Shown piece by piece: positions 44,360 to 53,518 of a DNA stretch of 64,000 nt. The first letter of the stretch is position 1. The number at the start of each line of letters is the position of its first letter. Source of the stretch: Rhodospirillales bacterium (GTDB lineage: Bacteria; Pseudomonadota; Alphaproteobacteria; Rhodospirillales; Magnetospirillaceae); the NCBI GenBank assembly GCA_019455065.1, contig JACFNC010000020.1:228-64227 (forward strand), written 5' to 3'. The notes under the pieces are model-generated. The model was given only the letters and a program-made list of their open reading frames with translations, did no database searches and had not been told where the DNA came from. Position numbers and translations under genes: made by a program.

Positions 44360-44771
44360 CCACGGCCTCCCCCAGGATGCGTTCGCGGAGCCGCGGCTTG
44401 ATGTTGGCGGCGGTGATGAGGTCGACGGGGCGGCCCAAAAGACCTTCGAGAACGTTCTTCAATTCCACGAATTCGAACAGTCCGCGGGGATGGCCGGGTT
44501 CGAAGTGCACGAGGAGGTCGACGTCGCTGTCACGGCGGGCCTCGTTGCGGACCACCGAACCGAACAAGGACAGGGAACCGACCCCGAAACGGTCGAGGCG
44601 ATGGCGATGGCGGCGCAGTTGCTCGACGATCTCGTCGCGCTGGGCCGGGCGCCGCCGATGGCCGATCCGGGCCGCGTAGCGGCGCACCGCCTCGGCCTTC
44701 TCGATGGGCACGCAGACCGTAAGGTCGGTCAGGCCGCGCCGGCGGAGGTGCTTTTCCCGCGACTTCTCCAT
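44349..44771 (-). CDS. MntA-type nucleotidyltransferase antitoxin with N-terminal extension
   Basis: 140 residues from the ATG at 44771. The minimal nucleotidyltransferase core is GSVVRNEARRDSDVDLL, with G71, S72, R75, D83 and D85 in the GSxxR...DxD layout, and LGRPVDLITAANIKP follows. MntA AMPylates a Tyr near the HepT active site and silences it. Typical MntA is about 100 residues; here residues 1-45 precede the core and contain TDLTVCVPIEKAEAVRRYAA, which resembles a ribbon-helix-helix or similar DNA-binding start. A start nearer the core is not ruled out. Confidence 0.75.
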   Translation of the reverse strand: MEKSREKHLRRRGLTDLTVCVPIEKAEAVRRYAARIGHRRRPAQRDEIVEQLRRHRHRLDRFGVGSLSLFGSVVRNEARRDSDVDLLVHFEPGHPRGLFEFVELKNVLEGLLGRPVDLITAANIKPRLRERILGEAVVVF

Positions 44772-44871
44772 AGGGCGAGGATAGCCGCCACTTCCGGGCA
44801 AAGGAAGCATGGTTGTTGCTCGACCGGCGCCGGGCTATAAGGTGTTTCCGCGATCTTACCAAGGGGGTGGC

Positions 44872-45762
44872 GTGTCGATTTCGAGCATGACCGGTTTCGC
44901 CCGCGTTCAAGAACATGACGACGCCCTGGTGTGGACGTGGGAGATCAAGAGCGTGAACGGGCGCGGCCTCGAGGTCCGCTGCAAGCTGCCCCCGGGCTAT
45001 GATGCGCTCGATCTGCCGGCGCGCGAGATTGTCGCGAACGCGTTCAAGCGTGGCAACATCTCCGTCAACCTGTCCATCGCGCGCAGCGCCGATCAGTCCG
45101 CGGTGCGCGTCAACGAGGCCTTGTTGAGCGACCTCGTGGCCCTGGCCCGTCGAGCGCGCGAGCGGTTTCCGGATTTCGCTCCGCCGCATCTGGGCGCCCT
45201 TTTCGACATCAAGGGCGTGATCGAGCACGGCGAGGCGGAGGAGACGGCCGAGGCCCGAGAGGCCCGTCTCGGCGCCATGCTGGACAGCCTGCGCAAGGCC
45301 GTCGCGGCGCTCGCGGCGATGCGCGAGGCCGAGGGGCGGCGCCTGGAGGACGTGCTTCTCGCCCAACTGGATGAGATCGCGCGGCTGGCGGAAGCGGCCG
45401 GCGGCACGGCCGGCTTGCGGCCGGAGGCCATTCGCGCGCGTCTCCAGACCCAGGTGCAGGCGCTCCTCGAGGCGGTGCCGGCGCTGTCGGAGGAGCGGCT
45501 GGCGCAAGAGGCGGCGCTGCTCGCCGCCAAGGTCGACGTGCGCGAAGAACTGGACCGGTTGAGGGCGCATCTGGCCGCGGCGCGCGAGATGATCGCGGCC
45601 GGCGCACCGGTGGGCCGAAAGCTCGACTTCCTCTGCCAGGAGTTCAACCGCGAGGCCAATACCCTGTGCTCCAAGGCGTCGGACGTGGAACTCACCCGCA
45701 TCGGTCTTGACCTGAAGGCGGTCATCGAACAGTTCCGCGAGCAGGTTCAGAACATCGAGTGA
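44872..45762 (+). CDS. YicC family endoribonuclease
   Basis: 296 residues from a GTG at 44872, with AGGGGG 5 bases upstream. SISSMTGFARVQ and the WEIKSVNGRGLEVRCKLP stretch are the YicC N-terminal hallmarks; the C-terminal DUF1732 part has GRKLDFLCQEFNREANTLCS and TRIGLDLKAVIEQFREQVQN. YicC is reported to be an endoribonuclease. It precedes gmk by 13 bases, as is usual. Confidence 0.93.
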   Translation: MSISSMTGFARVQEHDDALVWTWEIKSVNGRGLEVRCKLPPGYDALDLPAREIVANAFKRGNISVNLSIARSADQSAVRVNEALLSDLVALARRARERFPDFAPPHLGALFDIKGVIEHGEAEETAEAREARLGAMLDSLRKAVAALAAMREAEGRRLEDVLLAQLDEIARLAEAAGGTAGLRPEAIRARLQTQVQALLEAVPALSEERLAQEAALLAAKVDVREELDRLRAHLAAAREMIAAGAPVGRKLDFLCQEFNREANTLCSKASDVELTRIGLDLKAVIEQFREQVQNIE

Positions 45763-45775
45763 AGCAAGCACCATC

Positions 45776-46411
45776 ATGACCGAACCCGCCATCCGCCGCC
45801 GCGGCCTCATGCTCGTTTTGTCCTCGCCGTCGGGGGCCGGAAAGACAACCATATCGCGCATGCTTCTGGCGCGTGACACGGGCATCACCATGTCGGTGTC
45901 GGTGACGACCCGCCCGCCGCGTCCGGGCGAGGTGGATGGCAGGGACTATCAGTTCATCTCCGTCGAGCAGTTCCATGGCCTTGCGGCCGGCGACGAACTC
46001 CTCGAGCACGCGCGAGTCTTCGACAACTACTACGGCACGCCGCGCCGGCCGGTCGAAGAGGTGCTGGCCCAGGGCCGCGACGTGCTGTTCGACATCGACT
46101 GGCAGGGAACCCAACAGCTGGCGCAGAACGCCCGCGCCGATCTGGTCAGCGTCTTCATCCTGCCGCCCTCGGTCGAGGAACTGGAGCGACGCCTGCGCGC
46201 ACGCAACCAGGATTCGGAAGAGGTGGTGCGCAAACGCATGGACAAGGCCGCCGACGAGATGAGCCATTGGCGGGAATACGACTACATCGTGGTCAATCGC
46301 GACGTCGAGGAGAGCGTCGCCAGCGTGCTCGCCATCCTGGCGGCGGAGCGGCTGCGCCGCGACCGTCAGGCGGGTTTGCCGGAACTGGTCCAGCGGCTGC
46401 GCGGCGACTAG
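45776..46411 (+). CDS. Guanylate kinase
   Basis: 211 residues. The P-loop is SSPSGAGKTTISRML, followed by SVSVTTRPPRPGEVDGRDYQ and VLFDIDWQGTQQL. It makes GDP from GMP and ATP. It lies with yicC as in many proteobacteria. Confidence 0.96.
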   Translation: MTEPAIRRRGLMLVLSSPSGAGKTTISRMLLARDTGITMSVSVTTRPPRPGEVDGRDYQFISVEQFHGLAAGDELLEHARVFDNYYGTPRRPVEEVLAQGRDVLFDIDWQGTQQLAQNARADLVSVFILPPSVEELERRLRARNQDSEEVVRKRMDKAADEMSHWREYDYIVVNRDVEESVASVLAILAAERLRRDRQAGLPELVQRLRGD

Positions 46412-46575
46412 GGCCGGCGGCCGCCCGGCCGCGGTTGTGCCGCCGCCTTCGAAAGAATCGGATTGCGCGAGTTTCCGGTTGACGGCCCACCCGCGAGTTT
46501 GGATATTCGACTCCCCCTTTGGGGGTAAGACCAATAACCTGCACCAGACTCGAACGGGGGGCCGCAGGAATGCGG

Positions 46576-47784
46576 ATGGGAGGTATGGCGGGCGCGCTGT
46601 TCCGCCAGCGACGGCTGTTGATACGTACGGGCGGCAGGGTCAGGGAAATCGTCCTGACCACCCGACGCCAGCTAGCCTTTGCGGTTCTGTTGCTGGGGAT
46701 GTGCGGCGTCGCGCTTGGCGGCGCGGCGGCGCTGTATCTCGGCCAGCGGGCCGAAATCGAACGCCACGAGATGCGGTTGGCGGCGCTGATCGAAGAGCGC
46801 GACGCCCAGAACCGTGAACTCGCCGTGGCACGCGACGCGGCGCAATCGGCGGTCGCCAACATCACCGAATCGGACCGCGTGTTCGCCGAACTGGCGTCCG
46901 AGATTCGACGCATTGAAACCAGCCTGCACGTGTTGGCCGCCTATCGCGGCGACTCCGGCGCCGCCGCGCGCGCCCTGCTGGCGCCGGCCGCCGACAAGTG
47001 CTCGCCGGCCGCCCATCGGGCGGTGGCGAAACTCGGCAATCCAGGCCCGGAAGGCCCCCGCGAGGCAAAGCCCCTGAACCGGGGAATCGCCCAGCTCGAA
47101 CAGGCTTTGGCGCGGCTGAAGGCCGGGCACGCGGCCTTCGTCCGCTTCGCCAACGATCTGGCGCGCCAGGGTGTGAGCCAGATGGAAACGGCCCTCGCCA
47201 CGGTCGGCATCGACATCGAAAAGCTGACGGGCACGCCCTTGCCTCTCGGCCGGTTCGGCGCGGGCGGGCCGTTCGTGCCCTTGCAGGACCCCGGCGCCTG
47301 GCACAGCCGACTGTCGTGGTTCGACGTGGAGGCGGCCCGCTGGGAGAACTTCAACACCGTGGTCAGGGCGCTGCCGCTCGGCTCGCCGGTGGCGGACGCC
47401 GAGATCACGAGCGGGTTCGGCGGCCGCCGCGACCCGATCAACATGATGCGCGCCTTCCACGAGGGGATCGACTTCGGGGCGCCCCTCAACACCCCGGTCC
47501 AGGCAACCGGCGACGGCGTCGTGAAGGCGGCCGGCTGGCGGCAGCGCTATGGCAAGACCATCGAGATCGACCACGGCTTCGGCATCACCACCCGCTATGC
47601 GCACCTTTCCTGCATGCTGGTGCAGCCGGGCCAGAAGGTGCGAAGGGGAACCGTGATCGGCCTGCTGGGCTCCACCGGCCGGACCACGGGGCCGCATCTG
47701 CACTACGAGATCCGGGCCGCCGAGAAGGCGCGCGATCCGGGCCGGTTCTTGAAGGCGGCGAGCCATGTTCTCGAAATCCGCTAG
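46576..47784 (+). CDS. M23-family peptidoglycan endopeptidase
   Basis: 402 residues from the ATG at 46576, with AGGA 6 bases before it. A transmembrane helix (about residues 33-55, LAFAVLLLGMCGVALGGAAA) is followed by a coiled coil (about 58-105). The LytM/M23 domain ends the protein: GFGGRRDPINMMRAFHEGID with the metal His and Asp, and HLHYEI with the second His pair. It overlaps the bactofilin gene by 20 bases. Such pairs act together in local peptidoglycan shaping. Confidence 0.9.
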   Translation: MGGMAGALFRQRRLLIRTGGRVREIVLTTRRQLAFAVLLLGMCGVALGGAAALYLGQRAEIERHEMRLAALIEERDAQNRELAVARDAAQSAVANITESDRVFAELASEIRRIETSLHVLAAYRGDSGAAARALLAPAADKCSPAAHRAVAKLGNPGPEGPREAKPLNRGIAQLEQALARLKAGHAAFVRFANDLARQGVSQMETALATVGIDIEKLTGTPLPLGRFGAGGPFVPLQDPGAWHSRLSWFDVEAARWENFNTVVRALPLGSPVADAEITSGFGGRRDPINMMRAFHEGIDFGAPLNTPVQATGDGVVKAAGWRQRYGKTIEIDHGFGITTRYAHLSCMLVQPGQKVRRGTVIGLLGSTGRTTGPHLHYEIRAAEKARDPGRFLKAASHVLEIR

Positions 47785-48169
47785 GCGCGAGGCCGCGGCC
47801 CGGCCGGTGGGCGCCCTGTCGGTGGTGGCGGCCGAGGCGCGGATCACCGGCGACGTGGCCAGCCCCGGCGAACTGCACGTCGACGGGCACGTCGAAGGCA
47901 ACATCCGATGCCACACCCTGGTCGTCGGTGAGGCCGGAACCGTATGCGGGGACGTGGTGGCCGAAGTCGCCACCGTCCACGGAACGCTGACCGGGCGCAT
48001 CGACGCGGAGTCGGTTTCGATCGCGCGTACCGCCAAGGTGACCGGCGACATCCGCCACTCGATCCTGTCGGTCGAGGCGGGGGCCCGCATCGACGGGCGC
48101 TGCTGCGTCAACGGGCCGCCGGCGGAGGAGCAGGGGCCGCTGCGCCTCGCCGTTGCCGGTCCGAACTGA
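47765..48169 (+). CDS. Bactofilin
   Basis: 134 residues with the beta-helical core of bactofilins: SVVAAEARITGDVASPGELH, VDGHVEGNIRCHTLVVGEAG and RTAKVTGDIRHSILSVEAGA. Bactofilins polymerise on the membrane and recruit wall enzymes. It overlaps the M23 gene by 20 bases, a known pairing in species where the two set cell shape or stalks. It converges with rsmA 9 bases away. Confidence 0.92.
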   Translation: MFSKSARREAAARPVGALSVVAAEARITGDVASPGELHVDGHVEGNIRCHTLVVGEAGTVCGDVVAEVATVHGTLTGRIDAESVSIARTAKVTGDIRHSILSVEAGARIDGRCCVNGPPAEEQGPLRLAVAGPN

Positions 48170-48178
48170 ACCGAGGCT

Positions 48179-49006
48179 CTACCCTGCGGACTCCGCCACC
48201 GCGCGGGCAAGCGCGCAGAACCCGTCCACGCCGACCTCTTCCGCCCTTGCCGTTCCCGCGATTCCGGCGGCGGCCAGCAACGACTCGGCGTCGCCCAGGG
48301 AGCGCAGGCTCGACCGCAGCATCTTGCGGCGCTGCCCGAAGGCCGCGGCGGTGACCCGTTCGAGAATGGAAAAATCGGCGGGCGCCAGCGGCCGCAGGCG
48401 GGGAACCAGCTTGACCACCGTCGACATTACGGTTGGTGGCGGCGTGAACGCCCGCTTGTCGACATTGAACAACGGCTGCACGTCGCACAGCCACTGCGTG
48501 ATGACCGACAGGCGGCCATAGTCGGCGCTTCGCGGGGCCGCCGACAGGCGGTCGACGACCTCCTTCTGGAACATCAGCGTCAGGCTCTCGAAGCGGTCGA
48601 TCCGGCGCAGCCATCGCAGCAGCAACGGGGTCGAGATGTTGTAGGGCAGGTTGGCCACGATGCGGCGTGGCTCATCCCCCAGATCGCCCGCGTCGACCGT
48701 CAGAGCGTCGCCGGCGATGACCGTCAGCCGGCCCGGGTAGGCGGCGGCGACCTCCGCGAGGGCGGCAAGGGCGCGGTCGTCGCGCTCGATGGCGATCACC
48801 CGGCCGGCGCCGTTGTCAAGCAGGGCGCGGGTCAGGCCACCAGGACCGGGGCCGATCTCGATGGTGGTGCCGCGCTCCAGCGGGCCGGCGGCGCGGGCGA
48901 TGCGGCCGGTGAGGTTGAGATCGAGGAGGAAATGCTGCCCCAGGGACTTGCGGGCCGCCAGGCCGTGGCGGGCGATCACCTCCCGCAGCGGCGGCAAGTC
49001 AGGCAT
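48179..49006 (-). CDS. 16S rRNA dimethyladenosine transferase
   Basis: 275 residues. [19 protein letters not shown], the SAM motif [14 protein letters not shown] and [16 protein letters not shown] are all present. It dimethylates two adenines near the 3' end of 16S rRNA. It overlaps pdxA by 8 bases and ends the lptF-lptD-surA-pdxA-rsmA unit. Confidence 0.97.
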   Translation of the reverse strand: MPDLPPLREVIARHGLAARKSLGQHFLLDLNLTGRIARAAGPLERGTTIEIGPGPGGLTRALLDNGAGRVIAIERDDRALAALAEVAAAYPGRLTVIAGDALTVDAGDLGDEPRRIVANLPYNISTPLLLRWLRRIDRFESLTLMFQKEVVDRLSAAPRSADYGRLSVITQWLCDVQPLFNVDKRAFTPPPTVMSTVVKLVPRLRPLAPADFSILERVTAAAFGQRRKMLRSSLRSLGDAESLLAAAGIAGTARAEEVGVDGFCALARAVAESAG

Positions 49007-50012
49007 GCGGCTGGCCGCGCCGGCGGGCCGCCATGTCGGCCGCCATTTCCAGCGCCGCCATCAGGCTCAGTTCGCTGGCCTTGCCGGTTCCGGCGATGTC
49101 GAGGGCGGTGCCGTGGTCGGGCGAGGTGCGCACGAAGGGCAATCCCAGCGTGGCGTTGACCCCGCGGTCGAAGTCGATGGTCTTGAGCGGGATCAGCGCC
49201 TGGTCGTGATACATGCACAGGGCGGCGTCGTAGCCCTGGCGCGCCCGCGCATGGAACAGGGTGTCGGCGGCGGCGGGGCCGAAAGCCCCGATCCCCTTGG
49301 CGCGCAGGGCGGCGACGGCCGGGGCGATGACATCGATCTCCTCGCGGCCCAGGGTTCCGCCCTCGCCGGCGTGCGGGTTGAGGGCGGCCACCGCCAAACG
49401 TGGCGCCGCGATGCCGAAGTCGGACCGCAGGGCCGCGGCCGTGATTTCGCCGCAGGCGACGATGTCCTCGGTACGCAAGGCCCGCACGGCCTCTCCCAGG
49501 CCAAGATGCACGGTTACCGGGACGACGCGCAGGCCGGGGCAGGCGAGCATCATCACCGCCCGTCGCGCTCCCGCCAGGTCGCCGAGGAATTCGGTATGGC
49601 CGGGGAACTTGAAGCCGGCCTCGTACATGACCTGCTTATGGAGCGGATTGGTGACCACGGCCGCGGCGCGGCCGGCGAGAACCAGGGCCACGGCCTGCTC
49701 GATGGCGGCGACGACGGCGGCGGCGTTGGCCGGATCGAGGAGCCCGGGCCGGCTGGGGCGCGCCAAGGGGCGATGGAGGACGGGCAGGGCGGTCGCGAAA
49801 ACGCCCGGCGCTTCGCCGGGATCGTTCACCGCCTGGACCGGCACGGCCAGCCCCATCCCGGCGGCCAAGGCGCGAAGCCGGTCGGCGTCGTCGATGACAA
49901 CGAAGGGGGGCACGTTCTTGGCGCGCCGCAGCCACGCCTTGAGGGTGATCTCGCCGCCAATGCCGGCCGGCTCGCCCATCGTCAGGGCAAGCGGCAGCAC
50001 GCCACGGGTCAC
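48999..50012 (-). CDS. 4-hydroxythreonine-4-phosphate dehydrogenase
   Basis: 337 residues from a GTG at 50012 that overlaps the surA stop as [24 protein letters not shown], the metal ligand segments [10 protein letters not shown] and [16 protein letters not shown], and [20 protein letters not shown] match PdxA. It takes part in pyridoxal 5'-phosphate synthesis. Confidence 0.95.
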   Translation of the reverse strand: MTRGVLPLALTMGEPAGIGGEITLKAWLRRAKNVPPFVVIDDADRLRALAAGMGLAVPVQAVNDPGEAPGVFATALPVLHRPLARPSRPGLLDPANAAAVVAAIEQAVALVLAGRAAAVVTNPLHKQVMYEAGFKFPGHTEFLGDLAGARRAVMMLACPGLRVVPVTVHLGLGEAVRALRTEDIVACGEITAAALRSDFGIAAPRLAVAALNPHAGEGGTLGREEIDVIAPAVAALRAKGIGAFGPAAADTLFHARARQGYDAALCMYHDQALIPLKTIDFDRGVNATLGLPFVRTSPDHGTALDIAGTGKASELSLMAALEMAADMAARRRGQPHA

Positions 50013-51313
50013 ACGCGAACGTCCACGAACGCGGCCCGGCGCAAATCGCGGAGATAGCGCCGCGCGGCGATGTCGAGCCGCTGGTCTTCGAGTTCCCGGC
50101 GGATCTGCGCCCGGGTCGGAAGGCCGTCGCCGGCACCCGCCTCGCCCTTGCGGTCGCACACCATGATGATGCGCAGCCCGTCGGGGCTCTCCAAGGGCGG
50201 GGTCGCCTGGCCCATCTTCTGGGCAAGCAGGATCGTGCGCAGCTTGACCGGCAGGTCGGAGGCCTGCATGCCGTTGACGCGGCCCGACTGCGGCGCCTTG
50301 AGGTCGGCGACCCATTTGTCCAACTCGTCGCAGGACGCCACCGACTTGGCGATCTGCCCCGCCTTGGCCATCGCCGACTCGCGCTCGGCCGCCGGCGCCG
50401 TTTCGGGCAACGGGAAGAAGAGTTGGGCCAAATCGAGCGTGATCTCCTTCGGGTTGCCCGCCTGTCCGGCTATGCGGCGGTCACGGAGCAGCACGATGTG
50501 ATAGCCGGCCGGCGATCGCACGGGCTGGGTCGCCTGTCCGGGCTGCATGGTGCCGACCACCGCGGCGACTTCCTTTTCCAGCAGGCTTTGGGCCACCCAA
50601 CCAAGGTCGCCGCCGACCGCGGCGGTCGGGCTTTGCGAGAACTGGCGGGCAAGGGCGGCAAAGGGAACGCCCGATCGCAACTGGTCGAACATGCGTTCGG
50701 CCAGCACGCGGGCCTCGGCCTCGGGCTGGCTGGCATCGATCGCGATGAAGATTTCGGCCAACAGGAACTCCGGCTGGCCTAGGTTGCCCCTGATGATGTC
50801 GAGCCGGTCGTCGATCTCTTCCTCGCCCACCCGTATCGACGGCATCAGGACGCGGCGCACCAGCTTGATCCAGGCGATCTCGGCCTCGACCTGCTGGCGG
50901 CTGGTGGCGGGATCGATGCCGTTGGACCGCAGCGTCTGGACCAGGCTGCCGGGCGGCATGCGGTTCTGCTGCTCGATGGTGGCGATGCCGTGCAGAATTT
51001 CCTGCTCGGTCACGGACACCTGCTGGCGCTTCGCTTCCTGGAGTTGCAGGCGCTCGTCGATCAGCTTGCGGAGGACCTGTCCGGCGATGCGCGACCGCAC
51101 CTCCTGAGTATCGGGAAGGTTGGATGACATCATCGCCATCCGGATGCGCATTTCGAGATCGTGGGTCGAGACGACTTCGTCATTCACCACGGCCGCGACC
51201 CGCTCGACCTGATCCGCGGCCATCCCGCGGTCGCCCAGCCCAATGGCCAGCATGACGAGGACGAACAAATGGAAAAAACGTCGCGTTCCCATGCCGAGCC
51301 GCCGATTCCTCAT
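50009..51313 (-). CDS. Periplasmic chaperone SurA
   Basis: 434 residues from the ATG at 51313, with GGGGGAAG 8 bases upstream. An N-terminal signal (FFHLFVLVMLAIGLGDRGMA) precedes the SurA_N domain (RVAAVVNDEVVSTHDLEMRI). Two parvulin-type domains follow, the first at about residues 165-265 (GGDLGWVAQSLLEKEVAA), the second near 280-390. SurA escorts outer membrane proteins to BAM; the other BAM-linked gene, bamB, lies at 22109. Confidence 0.93.
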   Translation of the reverse strand: MRNRRLGMGTRRFFHLFVLVMLAIGLGDRGMAADQVERVAAVVNDEVVSTHDLEMRIRMAMMSSNLPDTQEVRSRIAGQVLRKLIDERLQLQEAKRQQVSVTEQEILHGIATIEQQNRMPPGSLVQTLRSNGIDPATSRQQVEAEIAWIKLVRRVLMPSIRVGEEEIDDRLDIIRGNLGQPEFLLAEIFIAIDASQPEAEARVLAERMFDQLRSGVPFAALARQFSQSPTAAVGGDLGWVAQSLLEKEVAAVVGTMQPGQATQPVRSPAGYHIVLLRDRRIAGQAGNPKEITLDLAQLFFPLPETAPAAERESAMAKAGQIAKSVASCDELDKWVADLKAPQSGRVNGMQASDLPVKLRTILLAQKMGQATPPLESPDGLRIIMVCDRKGEAGAGDGLPTRAQIRRELEDQRLDIAARRYLRDLRRAAFVDVRV

Positions 51314-51376
51314 TATGTGGACTTCCCCCAATACGCCGTCAGGCATCAAACAACAAGACGGCGGCCCGTGTACAGC

Positions 51377-53518
51377 CTAGAACAGGCTGATCGGCACCTC
51401 GCCCAAGGTCTTGAACACAAGCCGCAGCAGCAGGGACGTGCCGCCCTGATAATCGCGGTCCCCGGTTTCGTCGTTCACCACGCTGGCGACCATCGTGAAG
51501 CATTCGTCGTCATAGGCCAGTGAAACGCCGCTGCGCAGGAGGTCGCGGTCGCGGATGTCGTAGCGGGCGTATACCGATGCCGACCAGTTGGTCGCGAACG
51601 CCGAGCTGAGGGCAAGGAACGCCTCTTCGCGGTCACCGAACTCGTCGGTGGGCGAAATCCGGTCGATGAACGTGTAGTCCGCCCGTGCCCGGAAGATGGG
51701 TGGGCCGGCCACCGCGCTCAGTTCAGCGCGCCGCTGCGCCAGGGTGTTCTTGTCGAGCCGGAACCGGTAGTACAAATCGAGCTGGTCGCGCCAGCTCACG
51801 GTGACTCGGCCGGCATAGTCCGACAGGTTGTCGCGCAGGCCACTGTCCACCGGGAACGCGCTGTCCTCGCGAAGCCGGTAGGTTTGCCCGGCGAGCACAG
51901 AGGCGCGCATCCCGTTGGCGCCGAAGATTCCCCATTGCAGGCCATAATTGACCCGCGGGCCGCTCTCGACCCGGTCGAGACCTGAGAACCGGTCATATTC
52001 GAACAGGTTGGTGTCATCGAAGGTCAGCGCCAGGCTGTCCTCGTTGGGGATTTCGTCCGGGTTGCCGCCGTAGGGGCTGAGGACCGCGGTGACGATCGGC
52101 TCGAGTACCTCCTGGGCATTCGCGTGGCTGCGGGTGAACGGATAGCGCCATTCGAGCGTGGCCCTGGGCACGAGGCGACCGGCCACGTCCTCCTCTCCGG
52201 TGCCGAAGCGGTTGGCGACGTGGTAGCCGTCGCCACGCAAAGACAGGCCGAGCGTATAGGTGTGCCCGGCCTCGGCCAGGAAAGGACGGTACCACCCCCC
52301 CTCCATCGACAGCCGCCGCGTGTCGGTTCCCTCGCCGCGCGAGATCGCCAGGGCGCTGGCATCGAGGGTCCAATAACCGCCCAGCCGCCCCCGCTCGCCG
52401 ACCTGACTGTAGCGCAACGAGGGCAGGACAAGCGGGGTCAAGCCGGGGTCATCGTCGATCCGCAGGCCCTGGAAGGAGTACGCCTCGGCCAGCAGGTAGC
52501 TGTTGGCCTCGAACCGTTCGGCATAGGGGCGCGTGACGAGCCAGGGGCGCTCGGAATCCTTGCTGAAGCGATAGCGCCGAAGGTAGGTGTCGGTGCTCGA
52601 ACGTTCGATCTCGTAACCGGCGCGCCAGCGGTCCGTGAGGTCGAACCGCCCCGTCGCCTCGATGTGGCCGAGAAGGCTTTGGCTCGAATCCTGGGTCAAA
52701 CTGGCCCGCGTGATGGTTTCGCCTTTGGCGAACAGCCGGCGATGCTCGCCGGTCAGCACGACGCCTTCGCTGGTCGTGAAGATGGGCGCGAAGGTGAAAT
52801 CCTGCTGCGGAGAGATGACGAACAGATAGGGCACCTGTATCAATGCGCCCAGGTCCGAACTGCTGCCGACCGTCGCCGGCAGAAAGCCGCTGCGCCGCTC
52901 GACCGAGGGGTCGGGATGCGAGAAATACGGGGTATAGGCGACGGGCACCCCGAACATCTCGAGCCAGGCGTCGTGGTACTCGACGTCCTTCGCCGACTGG
53001 TCGTGCACCACCCGCAACGCCTTGACCTGCCAAAGCAGCGGCCGGTCGGGGTCGTCCTGGCACGGGCGGCAGGCAGAATAGAGGGCATGGTTCAGGCTGG
53101 TCTTGTCGCCGCCGGTGCGCGTGCCGCTGACCGCCGCCATGCGCGCGTCGTTCGCCAGAAGCATGCGGATGTCGCGCGCCAGACCCTCCTTGAGGTCGCC
53201 GGAAAGCTCGACGTAGTTGGCGAACAGCACCTCGCCGGTGGGCTCCAGCAGGCTGACGTTGCCCGACGCGGTCATGACGTCGAGGCGGAGATTGTAGTTC
53301 ACCGTGTCGGCCTGCAGGACGCGGCCTTCCTGGCTGATCTCCACATGGCCGCGCGCGGTGACGAGGTCGAGTTCGCGGTTGTGGATCACCTCGTCGGCGA
53401 GCAGCAGCACCGGCTGGTCCGACGGCATCTGCTGGGCCGCCGCGCCTGCCGGCATCAGGACGACCAGGGCCAGGACGGCGGCGATCCTGCGAAGCGAACG
53501 TCTGCGGCCGTCGGTCAC
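51377..53518 (-). CDS. LPS assembly protein LptD
   Basis: 713 residues from a GTG at 53518. A signal peptide (residues about 10-28) precedes an OstA-like domain (LLLADEVIHNRELDLVTARG, EGRVLQADTVNYNL), then SACRPCQ with two cysteines and a C-terminal outer membrane beta-barrel ending in Phe. LptD inserts LPS in the outer leaflet with LptE. It overlaps lptF by 4 bases (GTGA). Confidence 0.92.
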   Translation of the reverse strand: MTDGRRRSLRRIAAVLALVVLMPAGAAAQQMPSDQPVLLLADEVIHNRELDLVTARGHVEISQEGRVLQADTVNYNLRLDVMTASGNVSLLEPTGEVLFANYVELSGDLKEGLARDIRMLLANDARMAAVSGTRTGGDKTSLNHALYSACRPCQDDPDRPLLWQVKALRVVHDQSAKDVEYHDAWLEMFGVPVAYTPYFSHPDPSVERRSGFLPATVGSSSDLGALIQVPYLFVISPQQDFTFAPIFTTSEGVVLTGEHRRLFAKGETITRASLTQDSSQSLLGHIEATGRFDLTDRWRAGYEIERSSTDTYLRRYRFSKDSERPWLVTRPYAERFEANSYLLAEAYSFQGLRIDDDPGLTPLVLPSLRYSQVGERGRLGGYWTLDASALAISRGEGTDTRRLSMEGGWYRPFLAEAGHTYTLGLSLRGDGYHVANRFGTGEEDVAGRLVPRATLEWRYPFTRSHANAQEVLEPIVTAVLSPYGGNPDEIPNEDSLALTFDDTNLFEYDRFSGLDRVESGPRVNYGLQWGIFGANGMRASVLAGQTYRLREDSAFPVDSGLRDNLSDYAGRVTVSWRDQLDLYYRFRLDKNTLAQRRAELSAVAGPPIFRARADYTFIDRISPTDEFGDREEAFLALSSAFATNWSASVYARYDIRDRDLLRSGVSLAYDDECFTMVASVVNDETGDRDYQGGTSLLLRLVFKTLGEVPISLF

